Made by a program: the position numbers and the translations under genes. A DNA stretch of 36,915 nt, taken from the NCBI GenBank assembly GCA_002701385.1, contig NZVD01000070.1:1-36915 (forward strand), written 5' to 3'. The notes beneath the pieces are model-generated. The model was given only the letters and a program-made list of their open reading frames with translations, was not told the origin of the DNA and made no database searches. Position 1 is the first letter of the stretch. Every line of letters starts with the position of its first letter. Positions 1-8,673 of this stretch are shown in pieces. Source of the DNA: Rhodopirellula sp. GTDB taxonomy: Bacteria > Planctomycetota > Planctomycetia > Pirellulales > Pirellulaceae.

Positions 1-1638
1 AATGCGCTAGTGGCATCAGTTTCCCAAGTAGGGGATTTGATTAAACAAAACAAAGAAATGACGATCGGTGTACTCGTTCGGCAGAACGACGAGATCAGCC
101 GTCTAATACAGCTTTTGAATGAAAAAGGTATTCCGGCGAGTGAAGAAGGCGGAAACCCATTAACACGTTTTTATCCTGTCCAGCTCATAATGACATGGCT
201 CCAGTTGTTAGAGCATCCAGGCGATACAAAAGCAATATTCCGAATCAACCACTCACCACTCGCATCCAGACTAAACACTGATGCTAGCCCCCCAAGTATG
301 ACTTCCTCAACCTATACACGGGAATGGGATCTCTTACTTGAGAAGGGACTGGGCGGATACCTGCGTATTATCGCTGACGCCCTACGCTCTAATTTGAATC
401 AAACTCAGCACTTTCGTGTTGAACAATTAGTTGAGTTTGCAGATGGATACTCCGCAAGCGACCCCATCCGACTTAAAGAGTTCATAGCGGCGGTGGAAAT
501 CGAGCGTTTCGCAGAAGAAAGTGATGCTTGCGTGAGAGTCATGACTATCCATCAGTCCAAAGGACTTGAGTTTGATGCCGTGATTCTGCCTACACTGGAA
601 AACAAACTCACCCGCACACCAGATCTTGCCGTAAAACGTTCGAAAGAAACCCAATTGCCCGCAAATGTCTTTGCTTACCGTAGCCAAGAAATCCAAACCC
701 TGCTAACAGACCCTTATCGTTCTGCTTGCCAAGAAACATTGCATGAACAGGCTCAGGAAGCAATGTGTGTGCTATACGTAGCGTTAACTCGGGCAGCTCA
801 TGCCCTGTATCTTATTGGTCCCTGTGCGACAAAGCCCCCTAAACAACCTCCTGTTTCAGTTGCCGCATTGATTCAATTCGCGATCTCCGGCGAGTATAAC
901 CAGGAACCGGGCACGATCATTTATTCCGCCGGCTGTTCAGATTGGTACCGAAAACTGCCAGGCAAGCATCTTCATGTGGACGATCGCCCCTGCTTCACGC
1001 CTAAACTTGGCAGGACCAACATTGAAAGAAACTCAAACTATGCAACGGCTTCGCCATCCAGCATGGAAGGCGGTGATCTATTTCACTCAAGCGCATTATT
1101 CCGGCCTGAGAACGCCGGTGCGTTGAATTTCGGTACTCTTGTACATTTAGCATTCGAACACGTGGAGTGGTGGAACTCTTCTTCGACTGCCGACATGCTT
1201 ACAGCATTAAGCAACAAGCGTATCGATTTTCCAGATTCATTGTCCACCCTACTCAATTCCATTGATAAAACCCATTGTGTAGCAACTACACTCTCACAAG
1301 CCTTTTATTCCAGCCTAGCCAATTTTGAACAAACTGATGAAATCCGGGTTTTTAACGAATTGCCTGTAACAGCTTTAGTCGGTGGGCAATTGATACGCGG
1401 CTACGTTGACCGGATCGTGCTTGGGATTCTCGACGGCAGTGTTGTCTCTGCAGACATCGTTGACTTCAAAACCGATAAGCTCGGGAAACAGAATGAAGAT
1501 CTCTCAGCGAAGGTAAAGCATTATGAACCGCAGCTGATGGCCTATCGCGAGACCATCTCTCAAATGTTCAAAATACCAATTGAGACAGTGAGCGCGCGTC
1601 TCTTGTTTGTTTCCGCGAACGAGCATCATGCTTTTTAA
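1..1638 (+). CDS. AddA/RecB-like UvrD-family helicase-nuclease, 3' part
   Basis: C-terminal portion of a double-strand-break repair helicase/exonuclease acting on DNA ends in the cytoplasm. The reading frame is open to the first base of the window (codons AAT GCG CTA precede the GTG at 10), so the true start and the Walker A half lie outside. Visible motifs are superfamily-1 motif V (VMTIHQSKGLEFD, about nt 538-579), motif VI (MCVLYVALTRA, about nt 763-795) and a C-terminal PD-(D/E)XK nuclease domain: GTLVHLAFEH, then RGYVDRI, then DIVDFKTDK and the QLMAY helix. This helicase C-half plus RecB-type nuclease order is that of AddA. RecB is the alternative; the missing N-terminus and the absence of a visible partner (AddB or RecC) prevent a firm symbol. 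Downstream is a 176-base gap before an unrelated metabolic gene. Confidence 0.88.
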   Translation, partial: NALVASVSQVGDLIKQNKEMTIGVLVRQNDEISRLIQLLNEKGIPASEEGGNPLTRFYPVQLIMTWLQLLEHPGDTKAIFRINHSPLASRLNTDASPPSMTSSTYTREWDLLLEKGLGGYLRIIADALRSNLNQTQHFRVEQLVEFADGYSASDPIRLKEFIAAVEIERFAEESDACVRVMTIHQSKGLEFDAVILPTLENKLTRTPDLAVKRSKETQLPANVFAYRSQEIQTLLTDPYRSACQETLHEQAQEAMCVLYVALTRAAHALYLIGPCATKPPKQPPVSVAALIQFAISGEYNQEPGTIIYSAGCSDWYRKLPGKHLHVDDRPCFTPKLGRTNIERNSNYATASPSSMEGGDLFHSSALFRPENAGALNFGTLVHLAFEHVEWWNSSSTADMLTALSNKRIDFPDSLSTLLNSIDKTHCVATTLSQAFYSSLANFEQTDEIRVFNELPVTALVGGQLIRGYVDRIVLGILDGSVVSADIVDFKTDKLGKQNEDLSAKVKHYEPQLMAYRETISQMFKIPIETVSARLLFVSANEHHAF

Positions 1639-1778
1639 CCTGGCTATTTTACCGAACACATAGAATTCCTGTTGCGTTACGACTTTGGCAAAGTAGACCT
1701 TCGCAACCGTCCGTTTCGCGGTGTTTATTACCTACGGTTGGCCGGGATGACGGACTAACAAGCCACTAGTTTCCTCTG

Positions 1779-1804
1779 TTACAATAGAACAAACACTGTT
1801 GTAA
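1779..1804 (+). promoter_or_regulatory. Imperfect palindrome over the -10 and the ribosome binding site of the amidohydrolase gene
   Basis: TTACAATAG (1779-1787) and CTGTTGTAA (1796-1804) form a 9-bp inverted repeat with a single T-G mismatch/wobble and an 8-base spacer. The left arm contains TACAAT (1780-1785) preceded by TG at 1777-1778, an extended -10 arrangement with no clear -35. The right arm runs into AAGGAAA (1803-1809), the ribosome binding site of the ATG at 1815. It could be an operator for a dimeric repressor, or an RNA hairpin limiting ribosome access if transcription starts further upstream. Seen in sequence; function is inferred. Confidence 0.4.
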
Positions 1805-1814
1805 GGAAACGAAT

Positions 1815-3083
1815 ATGAAGGCATCTAGCGGAACTACAGTAATAGAAGGCTGTCGTTTATTTGACGGTACGGGCGCGGCTGCGTGTGAGAATCAGGCAAT
1901 CCACTTCACTGACGGAGTAATAACCTATGTAGGCGGTCGAGACAGCCAACCGAATTTCGACCCCACTCAGGTCAAGCACATTTCTGCCGAAGGAATGACA
2001 GTGACCCCTGGATTGGTTGAAGCACATTTCCACCCTACCTATTTCAACGTGTCTGAATTGGCAGATCTCGATATCAAATATCCTGTTGAATATGTGACCC
2101 TTTTGGCAGCCGCCAACGCCAAACTCGCACTAGAATGCGGCTACACTTCCGCTCGCAGTGGAGGAAGCCTCTTCAATATTGATGTCTGGTTGAAGAAGGC
2201 CATTGCCGAGGATGTCGTCGTTGGCCCGCGATTGTCTGCGAACGGTCGAGAAATCTGCGGCGTCGGGGGGTTGATGGATTGGAATCCAGACTACCGTAAG
2301 ATTGGCATGGAAGGCCTCGTTCTTCTGATTAATGGACCTGAGGAGGCCCGTTCTGCTGTACGGAAACTGGTAAAGGATGGTGTCGAGTGGGTTAAGACAT
2401 ATCCCACTGGCGACGCCGCTGCCCCCGATGTCAATGACCACCACACGCTTTGCATGACTTTTGAAGAGATGCATGCAGTAGTTGAAACGGCTCATAATCA
2501 CAAGCTCAAGGTTACTGGGCATTGCCGCGCGACCGAAGGTATTAAGAATGCATTGCTGGCCGGTTATGACTGCCTGGAGCATGGAACATTTATGGACAAT
2601 GAAACCATGGATCTGCTGCTCGAACGCGACGTACCGGTCGTTCCGGCTCTTTATTTTGAACTCGCCAGTATCGAAAACGGGCCAGATTTCAACATGCCCC
2701 AACCGGTGATAGATGGCCATCAGGAAACGCTTGACGGAGGCGTGGAAAGCGCCAAACGCATCTTAAGAGAAGGTGGACGCATCGGTCTTGGCGGCGATTA
2801 TGGTTTCGCATGGAATCCCCACGGCGATTATGCTAAGGAAATCTCTTTCTTCGTCAATTACGTCGGCTTTTCCGCTGAAGAGGCTCTAATGTGTGCCACA
2901 AAAACCGGGGCGGAAATAATGGGAGCGTCCGATCAGATCGGCACGTTAGAAACCGGAAAACTAGCGGACCTGTTAGTCATCAATGGAAACCCATTTGAAG
3001 ATATTCGAATCTTGGAGGACCGTACCAAATTCTACGCGGTTATTCAAAATGGTATTATAAAAGCTGGTCAGGCTATTAATTAG
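1815..3083 (+). CDS. Imidazolonepropionase-like amidohydrolase (metal-dependent hydrolase)
   Basis: 422-residue member of the amidohydrolase superfamily (COG1228-type), which hydrolyses C-N bonds in cyclic amides, peptides or related substrates; the substrate cannot be told from sequence. Metal-site residues are all present in order: H71 and H73 in EAHFHPT, K194 in EWVKTYP (the usual carboxylated lysine position), H236 in TGHCRA, H256 in LEHGTF and D328 in GLGGDYG. The C-terminal beta-sandwich end ETGKLADLLVINGNPF is typical. There is no signal peptide, so it is probably cytoplasmic, unlike its exported neighbours. The ATG is supported by AAGGAAA six to seven bases upstream. The gene is followed after 28 bases by a secreted FG-GAP protein on the same strand, so cotranscription is possible. 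Confidence 0.9.
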   Translation: MKASSGTTVIEGCRLFDGTGAAACENQAIHFTDGVITYVGGRDSQPNFDPTQVKHISAEGMTVTPGLVEAHFHPTYFNVSELADLDIKYPVEYVTLLAAANAKLALECGYTSARSGGSLFNIDVWLKKAIAEDVVVGPRLSANGREICGVGGLMDWNPDYRKIGMEGLVLLINGPEEARSAVRKLVKDGVEWVKTYPTGDAAAPDVNDHHTLCMTFEEMHAVVETAHNHKLKVTGHCRATEGIKNALLAGYDCLEHGTFMDNETMDLLLERDVPVVPALYFELASIENGPDFNMPQPVIDGHQETLDGGVESAKRILREGGRIGLGGDYGFAWNPHGDYAKEISFFVNYVGFSAEEALMCATKTGAEIMGASDQIGTLETGKLADLLVINGNPFEDIRILEDRTKFYAVIQNGIIKAGQAIN

Positions 3084-3111
3084 AACATTCAATTACGGAT
3101 TTATTTACGTT

Positions 3112-4323
3112 ATGAAGCTCAGGATTTTCATTGCCATCTTCGCACTAGCCCAATTCTCACAGGTGGGGCTCACCGTCGAACCAACCTTGCACTGGAAACT
3201 CGTTCCACTCGCAGTCGATGCGAACGAGGGGATCGATATTGCGGACTTCAACGGTGATGGTAAACCGGATGTAGCTGCTGGTCGATTCTGGTACCAAAAC
3301 CCCGAGTTTCGCCCACGCCCATTACGTAACTTCAAAGATGTTAATGGCTATGTCGAAAGCAACGGCGACTTCGCCTACGACGTTGATGCAGACGGCGTCA
3401 ACGACGTTATTGCCGGAGGATTCTTTTCGACCGAAGTACATTGGTATAAGAATCCTGGAGCGGAAGGGTTACGACTAGGTCATTTATGGGAGCAACGATT
3501 GTTGCTGGATACCAAGGAATCACAAAATGAAGGCCAATTGATGGCGGATCTCAATCAGGATGGGAAACCTGAATGGATTGTAAACACCTGGGCAAAAGAT
3601 GCTCCGATATACGTTTACGAGCTTACAACCAAAGAATCAACGATTGAAGTCATTGAGGCCGGACAAAAGAAAACTATCACTAAGATGGAACCTGCTTTAA
3701 GAAAGAACTTGGTAGGGATGCGGGGAAATGGCCACGGTATGGGCGTCGGTGATATTAACGGTGATGGTTACAAGGACTTGCTCCTGGGACACGGTTGGTA
3801 TGAAAGTCCTGGTAAAGATTGCCTGAATACAACATGGAAGTATCACAACGACTGGCAAATTCATGGTTCGGTACCGATGCTCGTGTATGACGTAAATAAC
3901 GATGGGAAAAATGACATCCTTGTCGGAGAAGCACACGCTCACGGATTATATTGGTGGGAAAATCAGGGCGAGCAGAATGGGACGATCACTTTTGAGAAAC
4001 ACCTAATCGATGAAAAGACTTCGCAATTACACGCATTACACTTGGCGGACTTAAATGCGGACGGAGAGCCCGAACTGATTACCGGCAAACGTTATTTTGC
4101 TCATAATGGCGGAGACAAAGGGGCCCGTGAACCTATTGAAATCGTCTATTACTCGATAGACCGAAAGACAGGAACGTTCTCCCGAAATTTGATTCATCAG
4201 GGGCGCGCGGGAATTGGCTTGCAGATTAGAGCCGCCGACATTGATGGTAACGGTTTTGTTGATATTGCAGTGGCCGGCAAATCTGGAACACATATCCTGT
4301 TTAACCAAGGCCCGCGGAAATAG
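3112..4323 (+). CDS. Secreted FG-GAP/VCBS repeat beta-propeller protein
   Basis: 403 residues with an N-terminal signal peptide (MKLRIFIAIFALAQFSQVGL followed by a likely cleavage site near residue 22). The mature part is built from seven repeats with a D-x-N/D-x-D-G-x-x-D calcium-binding loop, for example ADFNGDGKPD, DVDADGVND, ADLNQDGKPE, GDINGDGYKD, DVNNDGKND, ADLNADGEPE and ADIDGNGFVD, each followed by an aromatic W-Y/W-x-N strand. Seven such units fit a complete seven-bladed calcium-stabilised propeller. Proteins of this type bind ligands or carbohydrates outside the cell; no catalytic motif is visible. It sits between an amidohydrolase and a ThuA-like protein on the same strand. The ribosome binding site is weak, but the signal peptide fixes the start. 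Confidence 0.88.
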   Translation: MKLRIFIAIFALAQFSQVGLTVEPTLHWKLVPLAVDANEGIDIADFNGDGKPDVAAGRFWYQNPEFRPRPLRNFKDVNGYVESNGDFAYDVDADGVNDVIAGGFFSTEVHWYKNPGAEGLRLGHLWEQRLLLDTKESQNEGQLMADLNQDGKPEWIVNTWAKDAPIYVYELTTKESTIEVIEAGQKKTITKMEPALRKNLVGMRGNGHGMGVGDINGDGYKDLLLGHGWYESPGKDCLNTTWKYHNDWQIHGSVPMLVYDVNNDGKNDILVGEAHAHGLYWWENQGEQNGTITFEKHLIDEKTSQLHALHLADLNADGEPELITGKRYFAHNGGDKGAREPIEIVYYSIDRKTGTFSRNLIHQGRAGIGLQIRAADIDGNGFVDIAVAGKSGTHILFNQGPRK

Positions 4324-4328
4324 ACTGA

Positions 4329-4358
4329 ATCTAAGCCTTATCCATCTAAGCCTTATCC
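4329..4358 (+). repeat. Perfect 15-bp tandem duplication between two genes
   Basis: The 15-mer ATCTAAGCCTTATCC occurs twice head to tail (4329-4343 and 4344-4358) in the 50-base gap between the FG-GAP gene and the ThuA-like gene. It shortly follows the upstream stop codon (TAG at 4321-4323). It may be a slippage duplication or a pair of direct binding sites. Confidence 0.9.
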
Positions 4359-4373
4359 CGAAACGGACAAATC

Positions 4374-5291
4374 ATGTGTGCAAAAATATACACACTGGCC
4401 TTCGCGGCCATCCTGCAAATCAGCACCGCCTTCTCTACGGCGCAGGCAGAAGTAATTAATGTTGTGATCTGGGACGAGCAACAGCCTAGCCAAAAGGAGG
4501 CCTACGACAACTTTCTAGGAAATCAGATCGCCGAATATTTGGGTGCTCAAGATGGCATTTCCGTTCGCTCCGTCAATCTATCATCTCCTGAAAAGGGTAT
4601 AGCCGACAACGTGTTAGACTCCTGTGACGTCCTAATCTGGTGGGGACACATACGGCAGTTCGAAATCACACCGGAACAGGGAAAGGCAATTGTAGAAAGG
4701 ATTAAAAAAGGACAACTGTCGTTGGTTGCTCTACATTCCGCGCATTGGGCGACCCCTTTTGTTGAGGCTATGAAGGATCGCACTCTAACCAACGCCAAAG
4801 CTCGATTCCAACAAATACCAACAGAACAACTATCCCTCAAATTCATTGAGCCGCCCCGCCGATATTATGCTCCCGACAGAGATGAGCTACTCACTCCGCG
4901 ATTTTACCCTCGGAAATACCCCGATGGTCGTACGAACTTGGTGATCCACTGGCCAAACTGTTGCTTCCCTGCTTACCGAAATGACGGCAAGCCAAGCACG
5001 CTGTTCGCTATCGACAAAGACCATCCTATTGCCGCAGATGTTCCCGCTCAATTCCAACTACCCAGTACTGAAATGTACGATGAGCCTTTTCACGTTCCCG
5101 AGCCGGACGAAGTAGTTTTTGAAGAACGCTGGCCCACCGGTGAGTGGTTTCGAAGTGGAATGATTTGGAATATTGGCAAGGGGAAAGTCTTCTATTTTCG
5201 CCCGGGGCATGAGACTTTCCCTGTCTACAAGCAACCTGTCGCATTGAAGATTGTTGAGAACGCCGTACGGCATTTAGCCGCAGAGAAATAG
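4374..5291 (+). CDS. Exported ThuA-like domain protein
   Basis: 305 residues of the ThuA family, a class-I glutamine-amidotransferase-like fold named for trehalose utilisation in rhizobia and expanded in planctomycetes, where it is usually linked to disaccharide breakdown. A signal peptide covers roughly residues 1-26 (MCAKIYTLAFAAILQIS, ending AQA). The family signature is clear: INVVIWDEQQ near residue 28, DVLIWWGH at 85-92 and the ALHSAHW strand-turn at 119-125, in the position of the nucleophile elbow of related folds, without a cysteine. The C-terminal half carries the conserved GKGKVFYFRPGHETFP strand. It probably acts in the periplasm on a sugar derivative. It lies 50 bases after the FG-GAP gene and converges on the LuxR-type gene with a 16-base gap. 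Confidence 0.87.
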   Translation: MCAKIYTLAFAAILQISTAFSTAQAEVINVVIWDEQQPSQKEAYDNFLGNQIAEYLGAQDGISVRSVNLSSPEKGIADNVLDSCDVLIWWGHIRQFEITPEQGKAIVERIKKGQLSLVALHSAHWATPFVEAMKDRTLTNAKARFQQIPTEQLSLKFIEPPRRYYAPDRDELLTPRFYPRKYPDGRTNLVIHWPNCCFPAYRNDGKPSTLFAIDKDHPIAADVPAQFQLPSTEMYDEPFHVPEPDEVVFEERWPTGEWFRSGMIWNIGKGKVFYFRPGHETFPVYKQPVALKIVENAVRHLAAEK

Positions 5292-5307
5292 TCCAACCAT
5301 AGATGCG

Positions 5308-5820
5308 TTAGGACCTTATATGACGACATCCCCAGGCGATCAGCCCTGCTAGTGAGTCGACGCCAATTTTATCTTTGAGCCGCTGCTTGTAAGTGTTCAC
5401 CGTCGTAGCTTTGACACCCATTTCTAGCGCGATCTCGGCTGTCTGTTGACCAGCGATCAATTGACGCAAACATTCATGTTCTCGGGGTGTCAATCCGACT
5501 TCCTCATCCTCCTCCAAGATCGGCACGGAGGTGGTCATGACGGTAACATCATTGGTATCAACCGGTACAGCATGGCATTCATACAGAGTGGGTTGACCGC
5601 GAAACACAAACGTCGCGCGAATCGTAATTGGTTCGCGATCAAACAACACCTTTTGGAAAGCATCGCGAATCTTAATTCGCTCCGTTTCTGTCGCCACCCA
5701 TTCCCAGGGCTGGCTATACAACACTTCCGCAGCAGAATGGAAGACTAAGGGTTGAGCAAAAACAATTCGGCCTCTGGAATCATGCAGGGTGACCAACGGG
5801 TTTCTGTCTGAATGTTCCAT
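5308..5820 (-). CDS. LuxR-type transcriptional regulator with PAS-like N-terminus
   Basis: 170 residues. The C-terminal region (about 108-165) is a LuxR/FixJ helix-turn-helix: GLTPREHECLRQLIAG, then TAEIALEMGVKATTVNTYKQ, with the conserved E-x-x-L and the T-V-N-x-Y-K recognition helix. The first 100 residues form an alpha/beta region resembling a PAS sensor fold (LVTLHDSRGRIVFAQP opening) rather than a receiver, because no phosphoacceptor aspartate arrangement is visible. The ATG at 5820 is preferred because GAGGAAG lies about seven bases upstream; a TTG at 5874 would add 18 poorly fitting residues. It ends 16 bases from the end of the ThuA-like gene and is 63 bases downstream of the sulfatase stop, on the same strand, so it may be their regulator. 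The signal sensed is unknown. Confidence 0.85.
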   Translation of the reverse strand: MEHSDRNPLVTLHDSRGRIVFAQPLVFHSAAEVLYSQPWEWVATETERIKIRDAFQKVLFDREPITIRATFVFRGQPTLYECHAVPVDTNDVTVMTTSVPILEEDEEVGLTPREHECLRQLIAGQQTAEIALEMGVKATTVNTYKQRLKDKIGVDSLAGLIAWGCRHIRS

Positions 5821-5883
5821 TCTGCTTCCTCTAAATTCTTTAACTACTCGCTTAGGCCAAACGGCATTCTGCAACCGGAAAAT

Positions 5884-7236
5884 TCATTGCATGGTGCGAT
5901 GTGGCTTGACCGTCATTTCCGTTTCGTGCCCCAAATCACCCTGTTGCTTCATCCAAGACTTCAATACACCATCCATCTTACGGATTTCTCTTCTATATGT
6001 GGGGTTATCAGCCAGATTATTCAGCTCGAACGGATCCCGGTCTAAATCATAGAATTCAATGGCCGGCCGCTTAAGGTATCGGCCAACCAGTTTTGCAGCG
6101 TTAGCATCATGAGCAGCGTCCCGAACCCAACTGCTCCAATAGCTACTACCATCGCCTGCAGTGAGGACGTTTTGGAATTCTAACTCATGATTCAGATTTT
6201 TTATCAACTTGTAGCGTTCACTTCGAACGGATCTTACTGGATAGCTTTCTGTCCCAAGGATGATGCCTCTAGTAGTATGTACCCCGAAGACGTATTGATT
6301 GTGATCATCGGTTTTTCCTTGGACAACCTCGACAAAGCTATTGCCGTCGAGTCCTTTTGGCTTATTAATTCCACACAAGTCTAATAGCGTCGGCAAAATA
6401 TCCACATACTGCACCATAGCTGAGCTTGTGGAGCCTGCTTTTATCCCTTCCGGCCATCTTATGACCAGTCCAACATGTAAACCAACTTCATAACACGTCC
6501 ATTTTCCAAACGGGAACTGTGCACCCTGCTCGCTTGTATAAATGAAAATCGTATCACTCTCTTTCCCCGCCGATTCTACTAATTGGTCTAACTCTCCAAG
6601 TTCCCTGTCGAAGTCCGTTATTTCAGCGTAGTAATTACGTAAGGCCGCTCGCGTCTCCCTATTATCGTGCAGGTGGGGTGGAAGCACGAATGTCTTCGGG
6701 TTGTAGGCAGATGGATCTCCGTCGGTCCATGGCAGGTGTGGACTATTGGATGCATAGACCAGAAAAAAGGGGGACTTTTGTTTTACAAATTCGTTGAGTT
6801 GCTTATTCGGAACGGTCTCAAAAGGGAAACTTTCAGCAGGACCGAAATGCTTCTTTCCGCAAAGTCCGACGGAATACCCCGCCTCTTGAAAATAGTGCAC
6901 GAGGCTTTTCGTGCCGGGCTTCACTTTGCTGTGATTAGGAAATGCGCCATTTCGTACCGGGAACAGGCCTGTATAAAGTTGTTGACGAGTCGGCGCACAC
7001 ATCGCCGTTGCCGTAAACGCTCGATCAAAACGCATACCTTCACGCGCTAATTTATCAATATTCGGTGTCTTAACAACTTGGCTACCATAGCAACCAGCGT
7101 CGAACCATGACTGATCATCCGCAATAACCAAAACTACATTCGGTTGTTTTGCGATGCACGGTCGGTTTGCTCCCAGTACGAATAAACCGAGGATGATTGC
7201 GACATGTCGCAAATTCAAAATTCCAATACTTTTCAC
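5884..7236 (-). CDS. Exported sulfatase, SGSH-like (FGly type)
   Basis: Type I sulfatase, about 450 residues, most like heparan N-sulfatase/S1_8-type enzymes that remove sulfate from glycans outside the cytoplasm. Present are the metal aspartates in VLVIADDQSW (D40, D41) and the formylglycine signature MCAPTRQQLYTG with C80 to be oxidised by a maturase not seen here. The usual late D-N metal pair reads E236-Q237 (TSEQGAQFPFGKW), with a lysine nearby at K245. A signal peptide follows the chosen GTG start (MKSIGILNLRHVAIILGLFV, cleavage near residue 29). GTG at 7236 has GGAG nine bases upstream; TTG at 7251 is an alternative adding five residues. It lies about 20 bases after the stop of the next sulfatase, consistent with an operon. 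Confidence 0.93.
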   Translation of the reverse strand: MKSIGILNLRHVAIILGLFVLGANRPCIAKQPNVVLVIADDQSWFDAGCYGSQVVKTPNIDKLAREGMRFDRAFTATAMCAPTRQQLYTGLFPVRNGAFPNHSKVKPGTKSLVHYFQEAGYSVGLCGKKHFGPAESFPFETVPNKQLNEFVKQKSPFFLVYASNSPHLPWTDGDPSAYNPKTFVLPPHLHDNRETRAALRNYYAEITDFDRELGELDQLVESAGKESDTIFIYTSEQGAQFPFGKWTCYEVGLHVGLVIRWPEGIKAGSTSSAMVQYVDILPTLLDLCGINKPKGLDGNSFVEVVQGKTDDHNQYVFGVHTTRGIILGTESYPVRSVRSERYKLIKNLNHELEFQNVLTAGDGSSYWSSWVRDAAHDANAAKLVGRYLKRPAIEFYDLDRDPFELNNLADNPTYRREIRKMDGVLKSWMKQQGDLGHETEMTVKPHRTMQ

Positions 7237-7256
7237 TATCGCAGACTCCAATCAGG

Positions 7257-8627
7257 TCAAGGTTGGGCAAAGTACGCCCACTTTGGCATACGGTCATGTA
7301 CACTTTGAAGCTCTTTGCGTATTTCCAGCTGTTTGCCTTCCACGTTGGTCAATTCCTGACGTTCCTCAACGTCGCGTTGAATGTCGTAGAACCGCCCATC
7401 CGCATAGAGCTTATAGCGCGCGGTCCTTGCAAAAGCCCCCGCCATTTTCTGTTCGATTAACTTGTCTTGCTTTTTTCGAATCTCACTCTGTTTCATTTCG
7501 TCCTGCGGACGCCTTGGAAAACCATTTCGAATGTAGTGACAGTACACCCATTCGCGACCAGATGATCCCGTCCCGTTAAATAACGGCAGCAGTGAATGCC
7601 CATCGGTCACCACTTCTTCAGACTCAACACCCGCTACATCACAAAGAGTTGGAAGAATATCAGTGAAGTCAACCAATGTACTTTTATCAACTCCTTTTGA
7701 AAATTGCGCCGGCCAATGAGCGATCATCGCTACATGAGTTCCGTTGTCAGGTAGCGAAGCTTTTCCTCCCTTTATTTTCCTCCCCTTCATTTCCGAGGTG
7801 ATATTGATAGCGCACCCGTTGTCACAGGTGAAAATGATAAGTGTATTATCGATCTGTTTGCTAGTCTCTAACGCCTTTACTATCCTTCCAGTTAATTTAT
7901 CGAGGTAGTTAACCATATCGGGAAAGTATTCTTCGCCACCAGCGCGTCCATCATACTTGCCGCTCCTATCTCGTGATCCACCTTGATCAGAGTCCGGTGT
8001 GGGCACAAACGGCCAGTGTGGTAGTGACATCGGGAAATAGAGTAAGAAAGGATTATCCCGATCTTGCTGAATAAATTCGCACGCGAAGTCAGTCATCACA
8101 TCAGGACCAAAGGACTCCTCCAGGTTGTCTAGCAACTCACCGTTTCGTGAAATCCGGGGGTTCCAATATCTAGAATCGCGTCCGTCCAAATGCCAAAGAC
8201 AGTGTGTACTAAATCCAAATTTCCGAACGGTTGCCGAATCTCCTCCCAATTGCCACTTTCCACAGATCGCCGTTTCATATCCAACCTCTTGTAGATAGTT
8301 TGCAAATGTCTTTTGGGAAGTGTCCAAAAGCCCAAACTTGACGTAATTTCGAAAATTGTACCTGCCCGTCATAATCTGTACTCTCGAAGGTGTACAGATT
8401 GGAGTCGAATAGGCATGCTTGAAATACAGCCCCGATTTCGCAAGGCTGTCCAAATTAGGTGTGTCATAGGTCGACGATCCGTAAACACTCACACCTTCAT
8501 AACCCATGTCATCGCACATAATTAAGACGACGTTTGGGCGTGTCTCTGCCAAAACTGATATTTGACCAAACGGTCCCGTAATACTGGCAAACAGGATAAC
8601 GATTAGGGATACTGGCTTTATACGCAT
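7257..8627 (-). CDS. Exported arylsulfatase-type sulfatase (FGly type)
   Basis: 456 residues with a signal peptide (MRIKPVSLIVILFASITGPF, cleavage after VLA). Sulfatase motifs are complete: NVVLIMCDDMGYEG with D39 and D40, the CxPxR signature ICTPSRVQIMTGR with C78 as the formylglycine precursor, CGKWQLGG, SLPHWPF and the late metal pair D269-N270 in FTCDNG. It hydrolyses a sulfate ester in the periplasm or outside; the glycan is not predictable. The ATG at 8627 is chosen over the longer frame start at 8741 because GAGG sits nine bases upstream and the signal peptide begins there. It is the first gene of a reverse unit with the second sulfatase and possibly the LuxR-type gene, and starts back to back with the esterase gene, leaving only about 46 bases for both promoters. 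Confidence 0.94.
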   Translation of the reverse strand: MRIKPVSLIVILFASITGPFGQISVLAETRPNVVLIMCDDMGYEGVSVYGSSTYDTPNLDSLAKSGLYFKHAYSTPICTPSRVQIMTGRYNFRNYVKFGLLDTSQKTFANYLQEVGYETAICGKWQLGGDSATVRKFGFSTHCLWHLDGRDSRYWNPRISRNGELLDNLEESFGPDVMTDFACEFIQQDRDNPFLLYFPMSLPHWPFVPTPDSDQGGSRDRSGKYDGRAGGEEYFPDMVNYLDKLTGRIVKALETSKQIDNTLIIFTCDNGCAINITSEMKGRKIKGGKASLPDNGTHVAMIAHWPAQFSKGVDKSTLVDFTDILPTLCDVAGVESEEVVTDGHSLLPLFNGTGSSGREWVYCHYIRNGFPRRPQDEMKQSEIRKKQDKLIEQKMAGAFARTARYKLYADGRFYDIQRDVEERQELTNVEGKQLEIRKELQSVHDRMPKWAYFAQP

Positions 8628-8673
8628 GAAGAATGACCTCTCATTAACATCTTTGACACATTTGTCAGTTCCT

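Noticed and set aside
1639-1758. After the AddA-like stop the same frame stays open for 39 codons (ending ...RLAGMTD before TAA), suggesting readthrough or an in-frame nonsense mutation.
   Set aside because: An open stretch of this length is not rare by chance, the nuclease domain is already complete before the stop, and the added residues match no known AddA tail.
2130-2720. 196-codon reverse-strand open frame.
   Set aside because: Wholly inside the well-supported amidohydrolase gene with its metal motifs on the forward strand; no ribosome binding site or recognisable domain.
5821-5874. Longer start (TTG at 5874) for the LuxR-type gene.
   Set aside because: The ATG at 5820 has a good ribosome binding site, and the extra 18 residues do not look like part of the sensor fold.
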